A stretch of DNA of 32,081 nt from Candidatus Poseidonia sp. (GCA_023254355.1 JALRLR010000007.1:1-32081), one strand, 5' to 3'; positions 1 through 9,465 are shown, counted from the stretch's first letter. Numbers and translations: made by a program. The notes: a model not told the origin generated them from the sequence alone.

Positions 1-1
1 G

Positions 2-310
2 AGCGACAAGGAGCAGGGCATCCATTCCTTCCCTTCGAAGTTTGGTGAAAAGGCAACCACTCGCACCACGGTGCAACTTTCCCTTCTCTGGTTTGCATGC
101 TTTGCCATCGCTGACCCGATGGACGGCGTGTGGTTCCTTGGGGCTGCAGCGGTGATGGCGCTGGCGAACATCGTGGTCGTGCTTCGCATGGACCGCTTTG
201 CCGATTTCCAAACGGTGCTGTTCCGTGTGTCCATGCTCACCGGTTGGGTGCTTCTCGCCTCGCTCGTGGTGGGTTTTGGGTTGGAGCCAGCAAGCTCTGG
301 CCTTGATTGA
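2..310 (+). CDS. UbiA-family prenyltransferase, C-terminal part (truncated by window start)
   Basis: Open frame from base 2 (SDKEQGIHSFPSKFGEKATT...) matches the conserved D-x-G-x-x-S-x-P-x-x-FG motif of UbiA prenyltransferases, followed by hydrophobic helices. Confidence 0.75.
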   Translation, partial: SDKEQGIHSFPSKFGEKATTRTTVQLSLLWFACFAIADPMDGVWFLGAAAVMALANIVVVLRMDRFADFQTVLFRVSMLTGWVLLASLVVGFGLEPASSGLD

Positions 311-377
311 ATGCCGTCCATCACCGGCGTTCCCGATGGGGTGGAAGGTTCTTGAGCCGACTCATGAAACCACGGCC

Positions 378-764
378 ATGAACCCCATCGTTGCCTCCTT
401 GCTCGAGTTCAATCAAGCCTTTGAGATTCCCAAACTTGATTCGCCGGGCCTGGGCCCTGACGAATTGATTGAGCTTCGCATCAAACTCCTTACCGAGGAG
501 GTTCAGGAGTACGCCGAAGCCGCTCGTGCGGGCGACTTGGTCGAGGTGCTGGACGCTCTGGCCGACATTGGCTATATTTTGGCGGGGACCATCATCAACC
601 ACGGCATGCAGCACATCTACGACGATGCGTTCAACGAAGTGCATCGCTCCAACATGGCGAAATTGGTGGACGGGAAAGTGCTGCGTCGTGATGACGGCAA
701 GGTGCTCAAGCCCGAGGGCTGGCAACCTCCTCAACTCGCTCAATTCCTTCCAGACGAACAGTGA
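378..764 (+). CDS. MazG-like / phosphoribosyl-ATP pyrophosphohydrolase-like NTP pyrophosphohydrolase
   Basis: Start refined to ATG 378 (MNPIVASLLEFNQAFEIP...). The all-alpha motif RIKLLTEEVQEYAEA...VEVLDALADIGYILAGT fits EExxE...D.xxD MazG-type sites. Confidence 0.8.
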   Translation: MNPIVASLLEFNQAFEIPKLDSPGLGPDELIELRIKLLTEEVQEYAEAARAGDLVEVLDALADIGYILAGTIINHGMQHIYDDAFNEVHRSNMAKLVDGKVLRRDDGKVLKPEGWQPPQLAQFLPDEQ

Positions 765-807
765 ACCGCTCACATGGTTTCATGAACAAGGAGACGCTCC
801 CTGTTTC

Positions 808-1539
808 ATGAGCCGTCCCGTAGCGTTGGTGACCGGGGGCGGCCGAGGTATCGGTGCTGCCATTTCTGACCGCTTGGCGAGCGACGGCTACGACGTGCTC
901 CTCACGTACAACACGTCCTCAAAACCAGCGGAGATGGTCGTTGACGCCATCCGTGAGCGTGGGGACGACGCGCTGGCGGTCAAGGTCGATTGTTCTGACC
1001 TCGGCGAAGTGGGTTTGCTCGCCAACCATCCGTGGATGGAGCGTGGCATCGATGTTCTGGTGCTCAATCACGGCGTTTACCGTCGAGTTCAGGGTCATGC
1101 GATGACCCTTGAGGACTTGACAGCCACCATGAAAACCAATTTTGAAGGGGCGGTGGCCGTTTGGAAAGCCGTTCAACCCTACTTGACCGAGCAGGCCCGC
1201 ATGGTGGTCGTTGGTTCACAACTTGGCACCCGTGGCTCGCCGCATGGGGCAGACTATGCGGCATCCAAAGCAGCGCTTTCCACCTGGGCTCGTTCCCTTG
1301 CGCAATCGGTGGGTCCCGAAGGGAAGCGCGTCAATATCCTCGCTCCAGGGTACGTGGACACCGACATCCTGTCGGGCGACTCGCCCGAAAAGCGCTCTCA
1401 GCGTGAAAACGAGGTCCCGCTTCAGCGCGTGGGGACGCCCGAGGACATGGCTTCGACGGTGTCGTTCTTGGTCGGCCCGGATTCATCCTACATCACCGGG
1501 GCCATTCTTCACGTGAACGGGGGACTTTATCTCCCCTGA
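808..1539 (+). CDS. short-chain dehydrogenase/reductase (FabG-like SDR)
   Basis: MSRPVALVTGGGRGIG (TGxxxGIG), NHG, YAASKAAL (YxxxK), PGYVDT and C-terminal SSYITGAILHVNGG. Confidence 0.9.
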   Translation: MSRPVALVTGGGRGIGAAISDRLASDGYDVLLTYNTSSKPAEMVVDAIRERGDDALAVKVDCSDLGEVGLLANHPWMERGIDVLVLNHGVYRRVQGHAMTLEDLTATMKTNFEGAVAVWKAVQPYLTEQARMVVVGSQLGTRGSPHGADYAASKAALSTWARSLAQSVGPEGKRVNILAPGYVDTDILSGDSPEKRSQRENEVPLQRVGTPEDMASTVSFLVGPDSSYITGAILHVNGGLYLP

Positions 1540-1551
1540 AGCGAGCCAACG

Positions 1552-3987
1552 ATGGGTGAAGGCATGGTTGAGGAATGGGACGATGACGGTTCGTTTGAAT
1601 CGTTGGCCGACCAACCGCTGATGGACCTGGATCTCAGTCAGCGCAACCCGTTCGACCTTTCCAAAGCGCTGGAAGGGGCCGCGCTGGAATCGTTGCACCC
1701 CGATGTGAAGCGGTTTCGGTTGGAGGCGGAGTTTTCCCCGGCAGGCGATCAACCGAAAGCCATTGAAGAATTGATTTCCCAATTGAAAAATGGTCAAGAA
1801 CGGTGCGTGCTGCTCGGGGTGACCGGCAGCGGAAAGACCTTCGCGATGGCGCACGTCATCGAACAGCTCAACATGCCAACGCTCATCATGAGCCATAACA
1901 AAACCCTCGCTCGCCAGTTGCACCAAGAGATGGTGGGCTACTTCCCGAACAACGCCGTCGAATACTTTGTCTCCCATTACGACTACTACCAGCCAGAGGC
2001 CTATTTGGCCAAGCGCGACCTGTACATCGATAAAGAGCTGAGCATCAACGAACGCATTGAACAAGAGCGCTTTGCGGCGGTTGCCTCCCTCGTTTCACGA
2101 CCCGATTGCGTGGTGGTGTCTTCGGTGTCCTGCATCTACGGTCTCAATCCGCCGGAGACCTTCCTTGAGTACCATCTTCGATGCCACGTGGGTCAAACCA
2201 TCGAAACCAGCGATTTGTTACGGGAACTCATCGAGTTGCAATACCGACGCACAACCTCCGACCTCTCTCGCGGGGAATGCCGGGTGCGTGGCGAAGTGGT
2301 GGATGTGTGGATGCCAAGCAGAGACGACCCGCTGCGAATCGTGTTTGACTTTGACGGCATCAAATCGATCCAGATTTGTGACCCGGTTTCTTGGGAGGCG
2401 CTGGACGATTTGGAGGAGGCTTGGATTCACCCCAAGGAGTTCTTCATGACCAGTCCAGAGCGGTTTGAGGCAGCGTTGGAATCGATCGAGAAGGAGTTGA
2501 ATCAGCGCTCGAAATGGTTTGCTCAACAGGGCAAGGAATTGGAGCGATATCGCCTGGAACAGAAAACGGAGTACGACCTCGAGATGTTGCGAGAAATCGG
2601 TCACTGCCAATCCATTGAAAATTACTCTCTGCACTTTGACGGGCGTACTCCGGGCCAACGGCCGTATTGCCTGTTGGATTTTTTCGCTGCTTGCGCCAAC
2701 CAATTCCATGGCGATGCGAAGAAATTCCTGGTGATCATGGACGAATCTCACGTCAGCTTACCTCAAGTTGGGGGCATGTATCATGGGGACAAGTCTCGCA
2801 AAGACAGCCTCATCGAACACGGGTTTCGGCTTCCAACCGCCGCCGATAATCGCCCGCTAAAACTTCCTGAATTCCAATCGTTGGTTCCTCAAATGGTGTA
2901 CGTGTCCGCAACTCCCGGAGAGCGTGAATTGAGGCATTTGTGCGAAATCACGGGTCAGCCGGTACCGAACGGGTTGCTGCATGCGGCTTCGGGTGGAGGG
3001 GCAGGAACGCCCGACCTTGCCAAAAAGCACCCCGAGGCCGAATCCATGTACGACATGCTTCAGGCCATCAAGGGCATTGCGAAGATGGAGTTGCGACCCA
3101 CGGGTCTGTTGGACCCGGAAATTGAAGTGCGCCCCACGGCGGGACAGGTCAACGATTTGTTGACGGAGATCAATCGGCGAATCGAGCGAGGCGAGCGTAC
3201 ACTGGTGACGGTGATGACCATCAAATTCGCCGAGGAAGTCGCCGCCTACCTGAATCGAATGGGGGTCAAAGCCCACCACCTCCATTCTGAAATCGACACC
3301 CTCGAGCGAACCGAGATCATCAATGCGTTGCGGCACGGGCACATCGATGTGATCGTTGGCATCAACCTGCTTCGGGAAGGGCTTGACATCCCCGAAGTGA
3401 GTTTGGTGGCGATTTTCGACGCCGACCGACAAGGCTTCCTTCGTAACGAACGGAGTTTGCTGCAAACCATCGGAAGAGCGGCCCGAAATCAGCACGGGAA
3501 GGTGTTGCTGTACGCTGACGGTTTTTCTCCCTCGATGGAGGCCGCCATCCGCCAAACTCTGGAACGACGTCAACGCCAACAGGCCAACAACGAGGCCTTG
3601 GGGATCGTTCCGAAAACGATCGTCAAGGCACTCCCGGCCATGGGCGAGACGGAGGACGCCTTGATCAGCGGCACCACCACGTCAGCGGATGGCTCACGCC
3701 GCTTGATCGCTAAGAAAGGAGGGCGACGAGACGGTGATTGGGCTCAACGACTCAACCTTGGCGCAGGCTCGTGGGCTTCAACGGAAGAAAAACCAATTGC
3801 AGATTCAAATTCTCAATTGACATATGATGAGCCTGACGACGTGACGCCCGACCTTTCCATTGAAGAGCGTCAAGCCTTGATGGAATCGTTGCGTCAAGCC
3901 ATGCAAGAAGCGGCCAAGGAGCTTGATTTCGAGCAGGCTGCGCGTTTACGTGACCGCTTGCACGAACTTGAGCGATGGACCGATTGA
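1552..3987 (+). CDS. uvrB: excinuclease ABC subunit B
   Basis: GVTGSGKTF Walker A, YFVSHYDYYQPEAY beta-hairpin, MDESHVSLPQVGGMY, RPTGLLDPEIEVRPT, GINLLREGLDIPEVSLVAIFDADRQGFLRNERSLLQTIGRAARN, and a C-terminal UVR motif. Confidence 0.97.
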   Translation: MGEGMVEEWDDDGSFESLADQPLMDLDLSQRNPFDLSKALEGAALESLHPDVKRFRLEAEFSPAGDQPKAIEELISQLKNGQERCVLLGVTGSGKTFAMAHVIEQLNMPTLIMSHNKTLARQLHQEMVGYFPNNAVEYFVSHYDYYQPEAYLAKRDLYIDKELSINERIEQERFAAVASLVSRPDCVVVSSVSCIYGLNPPETFLEYHLRCHVGQTIETSDLLRELIELQYRRTTSDLSRGECRVRGEVVDVWMPSRDDPLRIVFDFDGIKSIQICDPVSWEALDDLEEAWIHPKEFFMTSPERFEAALESIEKELNQRSKWFAQQGKELERYRLEQKTEYDLEMLREIGHCQSIENYSLHFDGRTPGQRPYCLLDFFAACANQFHGDAKKFLVIMDESHVSLPQVGGMYHGDKSRKDSLIEHGFRLPTAADNRPLKLPEFQSLVPQMVYVSATPGERELRHLCEITGQPVPNGLLHAASGGGAGTPDLAKKHPEAESMYDMLQAIKGIAKMELRPTGLLDPEIEVRPTAGQVNDLLTEINRRIERGERTLVTVMTIKFAEEVAAYLNRMGVKAHHLHSEIDTLERTEIINALRHGHIDVIVGINLLREGLDIPEVSLVAIFDADRQGFLRNERSLLQTIGRAARNQHGKVLLYADGFSPSMEAAIRQTLERRQRQQANNEALGIVPKTIVKALPAMGETEDALISGTTTSADGSRRLIAKKGGRRDGDWAQRLNLGAGSWASTEEKPIADSNSQLTYDEPDDVTPDLSIEERQALMESLRQAMQEAAKELDFEQAARLRDRLHELERWTD

Positions 3988-4034
3988 GGCTTCAAGAGGC
4001 ACATGTTCTTGAAGCAAAGGCTGGAGGTTCCCCC

Positions 4035-5048
4035 ATGGCCGTTGACCCCGATGCGTTTAACGAACCCGTGGTGGATTACGACTTTTCCAAAGCCACCACC
4101 CCACGAGCGTTGATTGAACAAATGGCTCACGCCGGGGGCTTCACCGCCACGAAGTTTGCGGAGGCACGCACCATCCTTGCGCACATGAACGGGGAAATTC
4201 AAGCGGTCGACGGCGATGCAAGTCAAGTCACCAATTGGCTTTCCTTCCCTGCTTGCTTGTGCGCCACCGGGACCCGAGGTTTCTTTGTCGAAGCCGTCAA
4301 GCGGAAGATGTTCAACGTCCTTTCAACCACCTGTGGGACGCTGGACCACGACATTGCTCGTGCTTACAAAGACTATTACCACGGTTCGTTTGACCTCGAC
4401 GACGTTGAATTGGGTGAGCACGCATTGATGCGCCTGGGCAACGTGATCGTGCCCAACGCCTCCTACGGCGAGATTCTGGAGGCGGTCGTGATGCCCGTTT
4501 TGGAAGACATTTACAACGACCGTCTGGCCTCAACGGGAAAGACCGGTGCAGATGCCTGGCTTGGGTTTGGCTCCATCCATCTTGTGTGGGAATTGGGCGA
4601 GCGAATCGGTACGCCCAACACCTTGATCTATTGGGCTGCTAAACACCGGATTCCGGTGTGCATTCCTGGCATCACGGACGGGTCCATTGGCGCCCAGTTG
4701 TTCATGTTCCGGCAAAAGCACCGGGATTTCCACCTCGATACATTGGCGGACGAACAGGTCATGAGCGACTTGACCTGGGATGTCGGCACCTCCAATGCGC
4801 TGATGGTTGGAGGCGGCATTTCCAAACATCATGTCATCTGGTGGAATCAATACCGAGGCGGCCTTGACAGCGCCGTTTACATCACCACGGCTCCCGAACA
4901 CGACGGGAGCCTTTCGGGTGCACGGTTGCGAGAAGCCATTTCTTGGGGGAAGATGCGACCTGAAGCACCGCATGTGTGCGTTGAAGGTGACGCCAGTTTG
5001 TTGTTGCCGTTGCTGGGGGCGGATTTGTTCAGCGAACCCCACGAGTGA
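4035..5048 (+). CDS. dys: deoxyhypusine synthase
   Basis: Start refined to ATG 4035. NVLSTTCGTLDHDIA, TPNTLIYWAAKHRIPVCIPGITDGSIG, and the active-site-region motif SGARLREAISWGKM. Confidence 0.92.
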   Translation: MAVDPDAFNEPVVDYDFSKATTPRALIEQMAHAGGFTATKFAEARTILAHMNGEIQAVDGDASQVTNWLSFPACLCATGTRGFFVEAVKRKMFNVLSTTCGTLDHDIARAYKDYYHGSFDLDDVELGEHALMRLGNVIVPNASYGEILEAVVMPVLEDIYNDRLASTGKTGADAWLGFGSIHLVWELGERIGTPNTLIYWAAKHRIPVCIPGITDGSIGAQLFMFRQKHRDFHLDTLADEQVMSDLTWDVGTSNALMVGGGISKHHVIWWNQYRGGLDSAVYITTAPEHDGSLSGARLREAISWGKMRPEAPHVCVEGDASLLLPLLGADLFSEPHE

Positions 5049-5853
5049 CGCCTTCAAGGTCAGCCAGCACCAGCATCAACGTCTGCCGAAGGGGCATGGT
5101 GGGGCGCCAACCCTCGCCCGTCGTGACCTCGAGGTGCCGGTGAAAGGAACCGAGGTCGGGTCGTTCAGGAGGCCGGTTCGCCGAGTCAACGGCCTCCACC
5201 GAAACGGATTGGAGCTGAGCCGTTTCCAAGTGGTGAATGGCAAAGTTCCCGGTTCGTCCTGCGTCGGTTCGCCGAGCAAGGGCCAAGAATTCTTCCCGAG
5301 TTTCTTCTGCGCTCCAATAGCGTCGTCCGCTCACGTGATAGTTGACGTCGTCAAAGGTTGGATGGGCGAGAAAGCGGATCAACGCTTCGGCCACATCGGT
5401 GATGCTGCACCAATAGCCGCCCAACGATGCTTGTCCCTCTGTGGAAGAATCATCGTTCATCCATCGGCGAAAGACCTCCATCGTTGAACCCTCTGGGTTG
5501 GCGGGGAGCAGGTCATGAACGTGGATTTGGCAGTGGGGGGCCCCGGCCAGTTGGTCACCGGTTCGATGGCTCACGTGGATTTGAATGGCTTGGCGACCGT
5601 GTTCCGAGGTGGGTTCGAGGACCTTCAAATGCAAAGAGGATGCAGGGGCAGAACTCATCGTCAGGAGTTGGTGAGGGAAGGCGATGCGCGCAGCGGCAAA
5701 GTCGGCCACCACCTCGGCATGGTGTTCATCGGGCACAAAAAAGCGGAACCCACGCTGCAATCCGCGTTCGATGACATGGCGCATCAGGGGGTGCAGCGGG
5801 GCCTCCAGGGCCACGTCACGGCTCATGGCCCGAGGGGTAGGGGGGGCGTTCAT
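5029..5853 (-). CDS. divergent NAD-dependent epimerase/SDR-like protein
   Basis: 272-274 aa ORF. C-terminal GGYWCSITDVAEALIRFLAHPTFDDVNYHVSGRRYWSAEETREEFLALA resembles the extended-SDR C-terminal region; N-terminal GxxGxxG and YxxxK are not evident. Confidence 0.5.
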   Translation of the reverse strand: MNAPPTPRAMSRDVALEAPLHPLMRHVIERGLQRGFRFFVPDEHHAEVVADFAAARIAFPHQLLTMSSAPASSLHLKVLEPTSEHGRQAIQIHVSHRTGDQLAGAPHCQIHVHDLLPANPEGSTMEVFRRWMNDDSSTEGQASLGGYWCSITDVAEALIRFLAHPTFDDVNYHVSGRRYWSAEETREEFLALARRTDAGRTGNFAIHHLETAQLQSVSVEAVDSANRPPERPDLGSFHRHLEVTTGEGWRPTMPLRQTLMLVLADLEGVTRGVR

Positions 5854-6161
5854 CAACTCTGCCGTCCAATCCCGTGGCAGAGCGCGTGGGGCTCCATTCT
5901 CTCAATTTTCCAATTTCCCAATTGATTTTTTTCAAAATATCAATGATCGGTGGAGCGGGTGAACCGCTCGATGGACATTGGACCGTTCTTATTCAATCCA
6001 ATTGGAGAACGAGTTTTTCAAAATCAAATAGATGGCGTTTTTCCTATTGAAATTAGATGCGTTATGCGACATCAAAAATCAAATTTTGTTCTATATTTCA
6101 ATTGCTTGAGCAATCAATTATGCGTCAAATGTAATTGGAAATGATATTTTATTTGGGGAAG

Positions 6162-6170
6162 AATATATTA
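6162..6170 (+). promoter_or_regulatory. archaeal TATA box-like element upstream of PRC-barrel gene
   Basis: AATATATTA about 60 nt upstream of ATG 6227, preceded by purine-rich GGGGAAG (BRE-like). SD-like AAGGAG at 6212-6217. Confidence 0.5.
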
Positions 6171-6226
6171 GGTGCCGAGGAAGACCGTCCAATAAGCCGA
6201 GCGAAATCGGCAAGGAGAGATGGGAA

Positions 6227-6811
6227 ATGAAAAACACAGATTACGACATCCAGGAGTTGCTCCAACGTGATGTCTACGTCAACGATACGAAAGTAGGAAC
6301 GATTGTCGGGGAACGTCACCACCCGAACGAGGCCCGCGTCAAATCGATGCGGATTCAAGTGGTGCCTGATGTGGCCGATGAATACATGCGAAAACCAGCG
6401 GAATTGGCTCCGCTTCCAAAAGAATTGGTGCACAGCATCCAAGGCGACGGAACGGTCAAGCTGTCGAAATCCATGCGGGAATTGCAACGCCGGTGGCGAA
6501 ACACCGTCCGCATCGACGAAAAATTGTACGCACCTGATGAAATGCTGGACCGAGCGGTCCTTGACAACCAAGGCGAAGAGATCGGCGTGATCACGGGTCT
6601 CTTCAGAGTCAAGCGCACCTACAAGGGCGTCATCGTCTCAACCCGCATGCGAATCCAAACCCAGTTCGGGGTTGAAGAGCACATCCGGATTCCGATCACG
6701 GCCCTAGCTCGCACTCGCGAGCGCTTGGACGAAGTGGTGCTGTCTCGGACCTTTGAGAAAGTGCTGCAGTTGCCCTCGTACATCACGGTCAACTCCACGG
6801 AAGAGGAGTGA
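6227..6811 (+). CDS. PRC-barrel-like domain protein (possibly two tandem domains)
   Basis: DVYVNDTKVGTIVGERHHPNEARVKSMRIQV and DRAVLDNQGEEIGVITGL each fit the PRC-barrel beta-turn pattern (V.D..G..IG). Confidence 0.6.
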   Translation: MKNTDYDIQELLQRDVYVNDTKVGTIVGERHHPNEARVKSMRIQVVPDVADEYMRKPAELAPLPKELVHSIQGDGTVKLSKSMRELQRRWRNTVRIDEKLYAPDEMLDRAVLDNQGEEIGVITGLFRVKRTYKGVIVSTRMRIQTQFGVEEHIRIPITALARTRERLDEVVLSRTFEKVLQLPSYITVNSTEEE

Positions 6812-6842
6812 AACGAACCGCCCCGGTACGGTGCCACCGTCT

Positions 6843-6860
6843 CCGTCATGCTTATGACGG
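6843..6860. other. perfect stem-loop (7-bp stem, GCTT loop)
   Basis: CCGTCAT-GCTT-ATGACGG between the PRC-barrel gene stop and tRNA-Ile. Confidence 0.6.
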
Positions 6861-6886
6861 GGGGTTTGGTCGGCGGGTTTACCCTT

Positions 6887-6963
6887 GCGCGGGTGGCTTA
6901 GTCGGTTAGAGCACCCGGCTGATAACCGGGAGGTCGCAGGTTCAAGTCCTGCCTCGCGCACCA
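6887..6963 (+). tRNA. tRNA-Ile (GAU), CCA encoded
   Basis: Cloverleaf: acceptor GCGCGGG/CTCGCGC, anticodon arm CCCGG-CTGATAA-CCGGG (GAT), T-arm GCAGG-TTCAAGT-CCTGC, discriminator A then CCA; no intron. Confidence 0.96.
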
Positions 6964-7031
6964 CTTCACCGGCTTTGCGGGCTCGCAAAGAACATGAAGG
7001 TCCAGCCACCCGCCATCAGCAAGGGGATGGC

Positions 7032-7979
7032 ATGGTCGTTGTATCGGGCAGCAACTCGGGGCCCATGGCCCAGCAACTCGCCGAGGCATTGGGGTGGGAA
7101 CATCATCCACTCGAAACGCGTCGCTTCCCCGACACGGAAGGTTACATCCGCATTCCCAGCGAATCCATCGAAGCGTTGCGTAAGGAACCCGTGGTCGTGG
7201 TCTCCAACACCTTTCCCGACTCCGGAATCGTGGAAACCCTCCTGATGCTGGATGCGATTCAAGACGTGCGGAAAGGCGACATGCAAAATTTGCGAAACAT
7301 CGGCCCTCAGGCCCTCCCTGACGTTGGAAAAGGGGTGATTTTGGCGATTCCGTATTTTGGATATTCACGTCAGGACAAGCGATTCAAGCCGGGTGAATCG
7401 ATTTCAGCCAAGGCCATCGCCGAAATGATGGCGTGCGGTTGTGACGGTATTGCGGTTCTTGACCTCCATGCTCCGGCCGTGCTGCAGGACATTTCCGTGC
7501 CCGTTGCCTTCACGTCGGCGATGCCGGAATTGGCTCAACACCTCAAAGACACGGTCGACCCGGACTTCATCCTCTCTCCCGACAAAGGGGCCATTGAACG
7601 AGCCTCCAGCGTTGCCCAACAAATTGGATGCGAATTCTCGTACCTAGAGAAGACGAGAATTGACGCCCATACCATTGTTCATAAGGCCAAGGATTTGGAC
7701 GTGGCCGGCAAATCCGTCGCCATCGTTGACGACATGATCGCCACCGGGGGGACCATCTGCCGAGCTGCTGAAGCCTTGCGCAGTCAAGGAGCTGTTCAAG
7801 TCCACGCTGCGTGCTGCCACGGTTTGTTCACCGGTGGAGCCATTGCTCGCTTGCTACGTTACGTCGACGGCGTCCATGCGACGGGGTCGCTGGCCAACGC
7901 TCGAGACGTGATTTCAGGAGGTCCGGCGCTGGCCCGTGGCGTCCGCCAACTCTTGGCAGAATTGGGCCTTGAATCGTGA
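7032..7979 (+). CDS. prs: ribose-phosphate pyrophosphokinase
   Basis: MVVVSGSNSGPMAQQLAEALG, RRFPDTEGYIRI, IPYFGYSRQDKRFKPGE, and PRPP loop VAIVDDMIATGGT. Start at ATG 7032; the longer ORF reads through the tRNA. Confidence 0.95.
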   Translation: MVVVSGSNSGPMAQQLAEALGWEHHPLETRRFPDTEGYIRIPSESIEALRKEPVVVVSNTFPDSGIVETLLMLDAIQDVRKGDMQNLRNIGPQALPDVGKGVILAIPYFGYSRQDKRFKPGESISAKAIAEMMACGCDGIAVLDLHAPAVLQDISVPVAFTSAMPELAQHLKDTVDPDFILSPDKGAIERASSVAQQIGCEFSYLEKTRIDAHTIVHKAKDLDVAGKSVAIVDDMIATGGTICRAAEALRSQGAVQVHAACCHGLFTGGAIARLLRYVDGVHATGSLANARDVISGGPALARGVRQLLAELGLES

Positions 7980-8048
7980 AAAGCGGTGCACTGCGCTTGA
8001 AGGACCCGGCATGGTGTCGATTTCCGAAGCGCGAATTGCGCCGTTGCG

Positions 8049-8056
8049 TTTATATT
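8049..8056 (+). promoter_or_regulatory. TATA box-like element upstream of L7Ae
   Basis: TTTATATT in a GC-rich context, about 51-58 nt upstream of ATG 8107, in the gap after prs. Confidence 0.5.
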
Positions 8057-8106
8057 CGCGTGGTCCTGCGGAGGCCTGCCCCTATCATGAGGAAGGAGAG
8101 ATTCCA

Positions 8107-8478
8107 ATGAGTGTACATGTGCAATTTGAAACCCCAGAAGACGTCGTGAATGCAATTTATGACATGCTTGACCAGAACAAGAACGGTCGAGTGAAGAAAG
8201 GCAGCAACGAAGTGACCAAGGCCGCCGAGCGCGGCACGGCTCAGTTCATCATCCTCGCCGAAGACGTGAACCCCCCCGAACTTCTCGCTCATATTCCTCT
8301 GATCTGCGAAGAGAAGGACATCCCCTACGGCTACGTCCCCAGCCAAGAATTCCTCGCTCAAGGCGTGGGCTTGGCCAAAGGCACCTCCGCCGCCTCGGTG
8401 GCCGTGATGGAAGTCACGAAAGGCGCCCAAGAGAAATTCCACGACGTCGTTGAGGCCATCAAGGGCCTCAAGAAGTGA
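8107..8478 (+). CDS. rpl7ae: ribosomal protein L7Ae
   Basis: GRVKKGSNEVTKAAERGTAQFIILAEDVNPPELLAHIPLICEEKDIPYGYVPS is diagnostic of L7Ae. Confidence 0.96.
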   Translation: MSVHVQFETPEDVVNAIYDMLDQNKNGRVKKGSNEVTKAAERGTAQFIILAEDVNPPELLAHIPLICEEKDIPYGYVPSQEFLAQGVGLAKGTSAASVAVMEVTKGAQEKFHDVVEAIKGLKK

Positions 8479-8500
8479 AGTCGCCCCGAGTTGATGAACC

Positions 8501-8725
8501 ATGAGCGAAGAACTTGGTGGATGGCCAGCAGAAGTGGTCGAAATCGTCGGCCGCACCGGCATGACCGGTGAAGCCACGCAAGTCAAAGTGCGTGTCAACG
8601 ACGCTCCCAACCCACGTGACGTGGGGCGCATCATCAGCCGCAACGTGGTCGGCCCCGTCCGCGTGGGTGACATCTTGATGCTCAAGGACACGGGCCGTGA
8701 AGCCCGCAAGCTGAACGCACGGTGA
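8501..8725 (+). CDS. rps28e: ribosomal protein S28e
   Basis: [24 protein letters not shown]...[25 protein letters not shown]. Confidence 0.95.
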   Translation: MSEELGGWPAEVVEIVGRTGMTGEATQVKVRVNDAPNPRDVGRIISRNVVGPVRVGDILMLKDTGREARKLNAR

Positions 8726-8922
8726 TCAACATGCCCGAACGACGAATTTGCAACTTTACCGGCGAAGAGATTGAACCAGGCACCGGCATGATGTTTGTCC
8801 GGAAGGACGGCAGCGTCCTTTGGTTCAAGAACAGCAAAGCCCGCAAGAACCAACTCCAGTTGAAGCGAAACGCTCGCAAGGTCAAGTGGACTCGCCACTA
8901 CGTGAAAGGCGGCATCCAGTGA
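8722..8922 (+). CDS. rpl24e: ribosomal protein L24e
   Basis: [48 protein letters not shown]. The start may be GTG 8722 (GTGA overlap with S28e) or ATG 8731. Confidence 0.93.
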   Translation: MINMPERRICNFTGEEIEPGTGMMFVRKDGSVLWFKNSKARKNQLQLKRNARKVKWTRHYVKGGIQ

Positions 8923-8987
8923 ACCGATGCCAAGGCGCATCGCAACGCCCTTAAACGGGTCACTTTTCGGTGAGGTTGGTGAACACC

Positions 8988-9434
8988 ATGGAAACGACGT
9001 ACGTGATGATCAAACCCGATGGGGTGCAGCGTGGACTTGTGAGCGAAATTCTTGGACGCTTTGAGCGAAAAGGCCTGAAATTGGTCGGGCTCAAGTCCAT
9101 GGTTCCCAGCGAAGACATCGCCCGCGCCCACTACGATGTGCACAAGGAACGCCCTTTTTTCCCCGGTTTGATCAAATTCATCACGTCCGGTCCCGTTGTC
9201 TGCATGGCATGGGAGGGCGTGGACGCCATTGCGGTCGCTCGAAAGTTGATCGGTGCCACCAACGGCCGCCAAGCTGAGCCTGGCACCATCCGCGGAGACT
9301 TCGGTATGGACATGGGTTTCAACATGATTCACGGCTCCGATGCGCCAGAAACGGCAGCGTTTGAACTCGGCTTGTGGTTCCCCGAGGGCTTGATGTCGTG
9401 GGACAACACCATGGGCGCTTGGGTCTACGAGTGA
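8988..9434 (+). CDS. ndk: nucleoside diphosphate kinase
   Basis: [66 protein letters not shown] active site. Confidence 0.97.
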   Translation: METTYVMIKPDGVQRGLVSEILGRFERKGLKLVGLKSMVPSEDIARAHYDVHKERPFFPGLIKFITSGPVVCMAWEGVDAIAVARKLIGATNGRQAEPGTIRGDFGMDMGFNMIHGSDAPETAAFELGLWFPEGLMSWDNTMGAWVYE

Positions 9435-9465
9435 ACGCTCGCCGCCCGTGCACCGAGGTGCTGAC

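Noticed and set aside
469-807. N-terminal extension of the SDR ORF
   Set aside because: Out-of-frame overlap with the MazG-like gene; SDR homology begins at ATG 808.
6885-7031. N-terminal extension of the prs ORF
   Set aside because: Reads straight through tRNA-Ile; Prs homology begins at ATG 7032.
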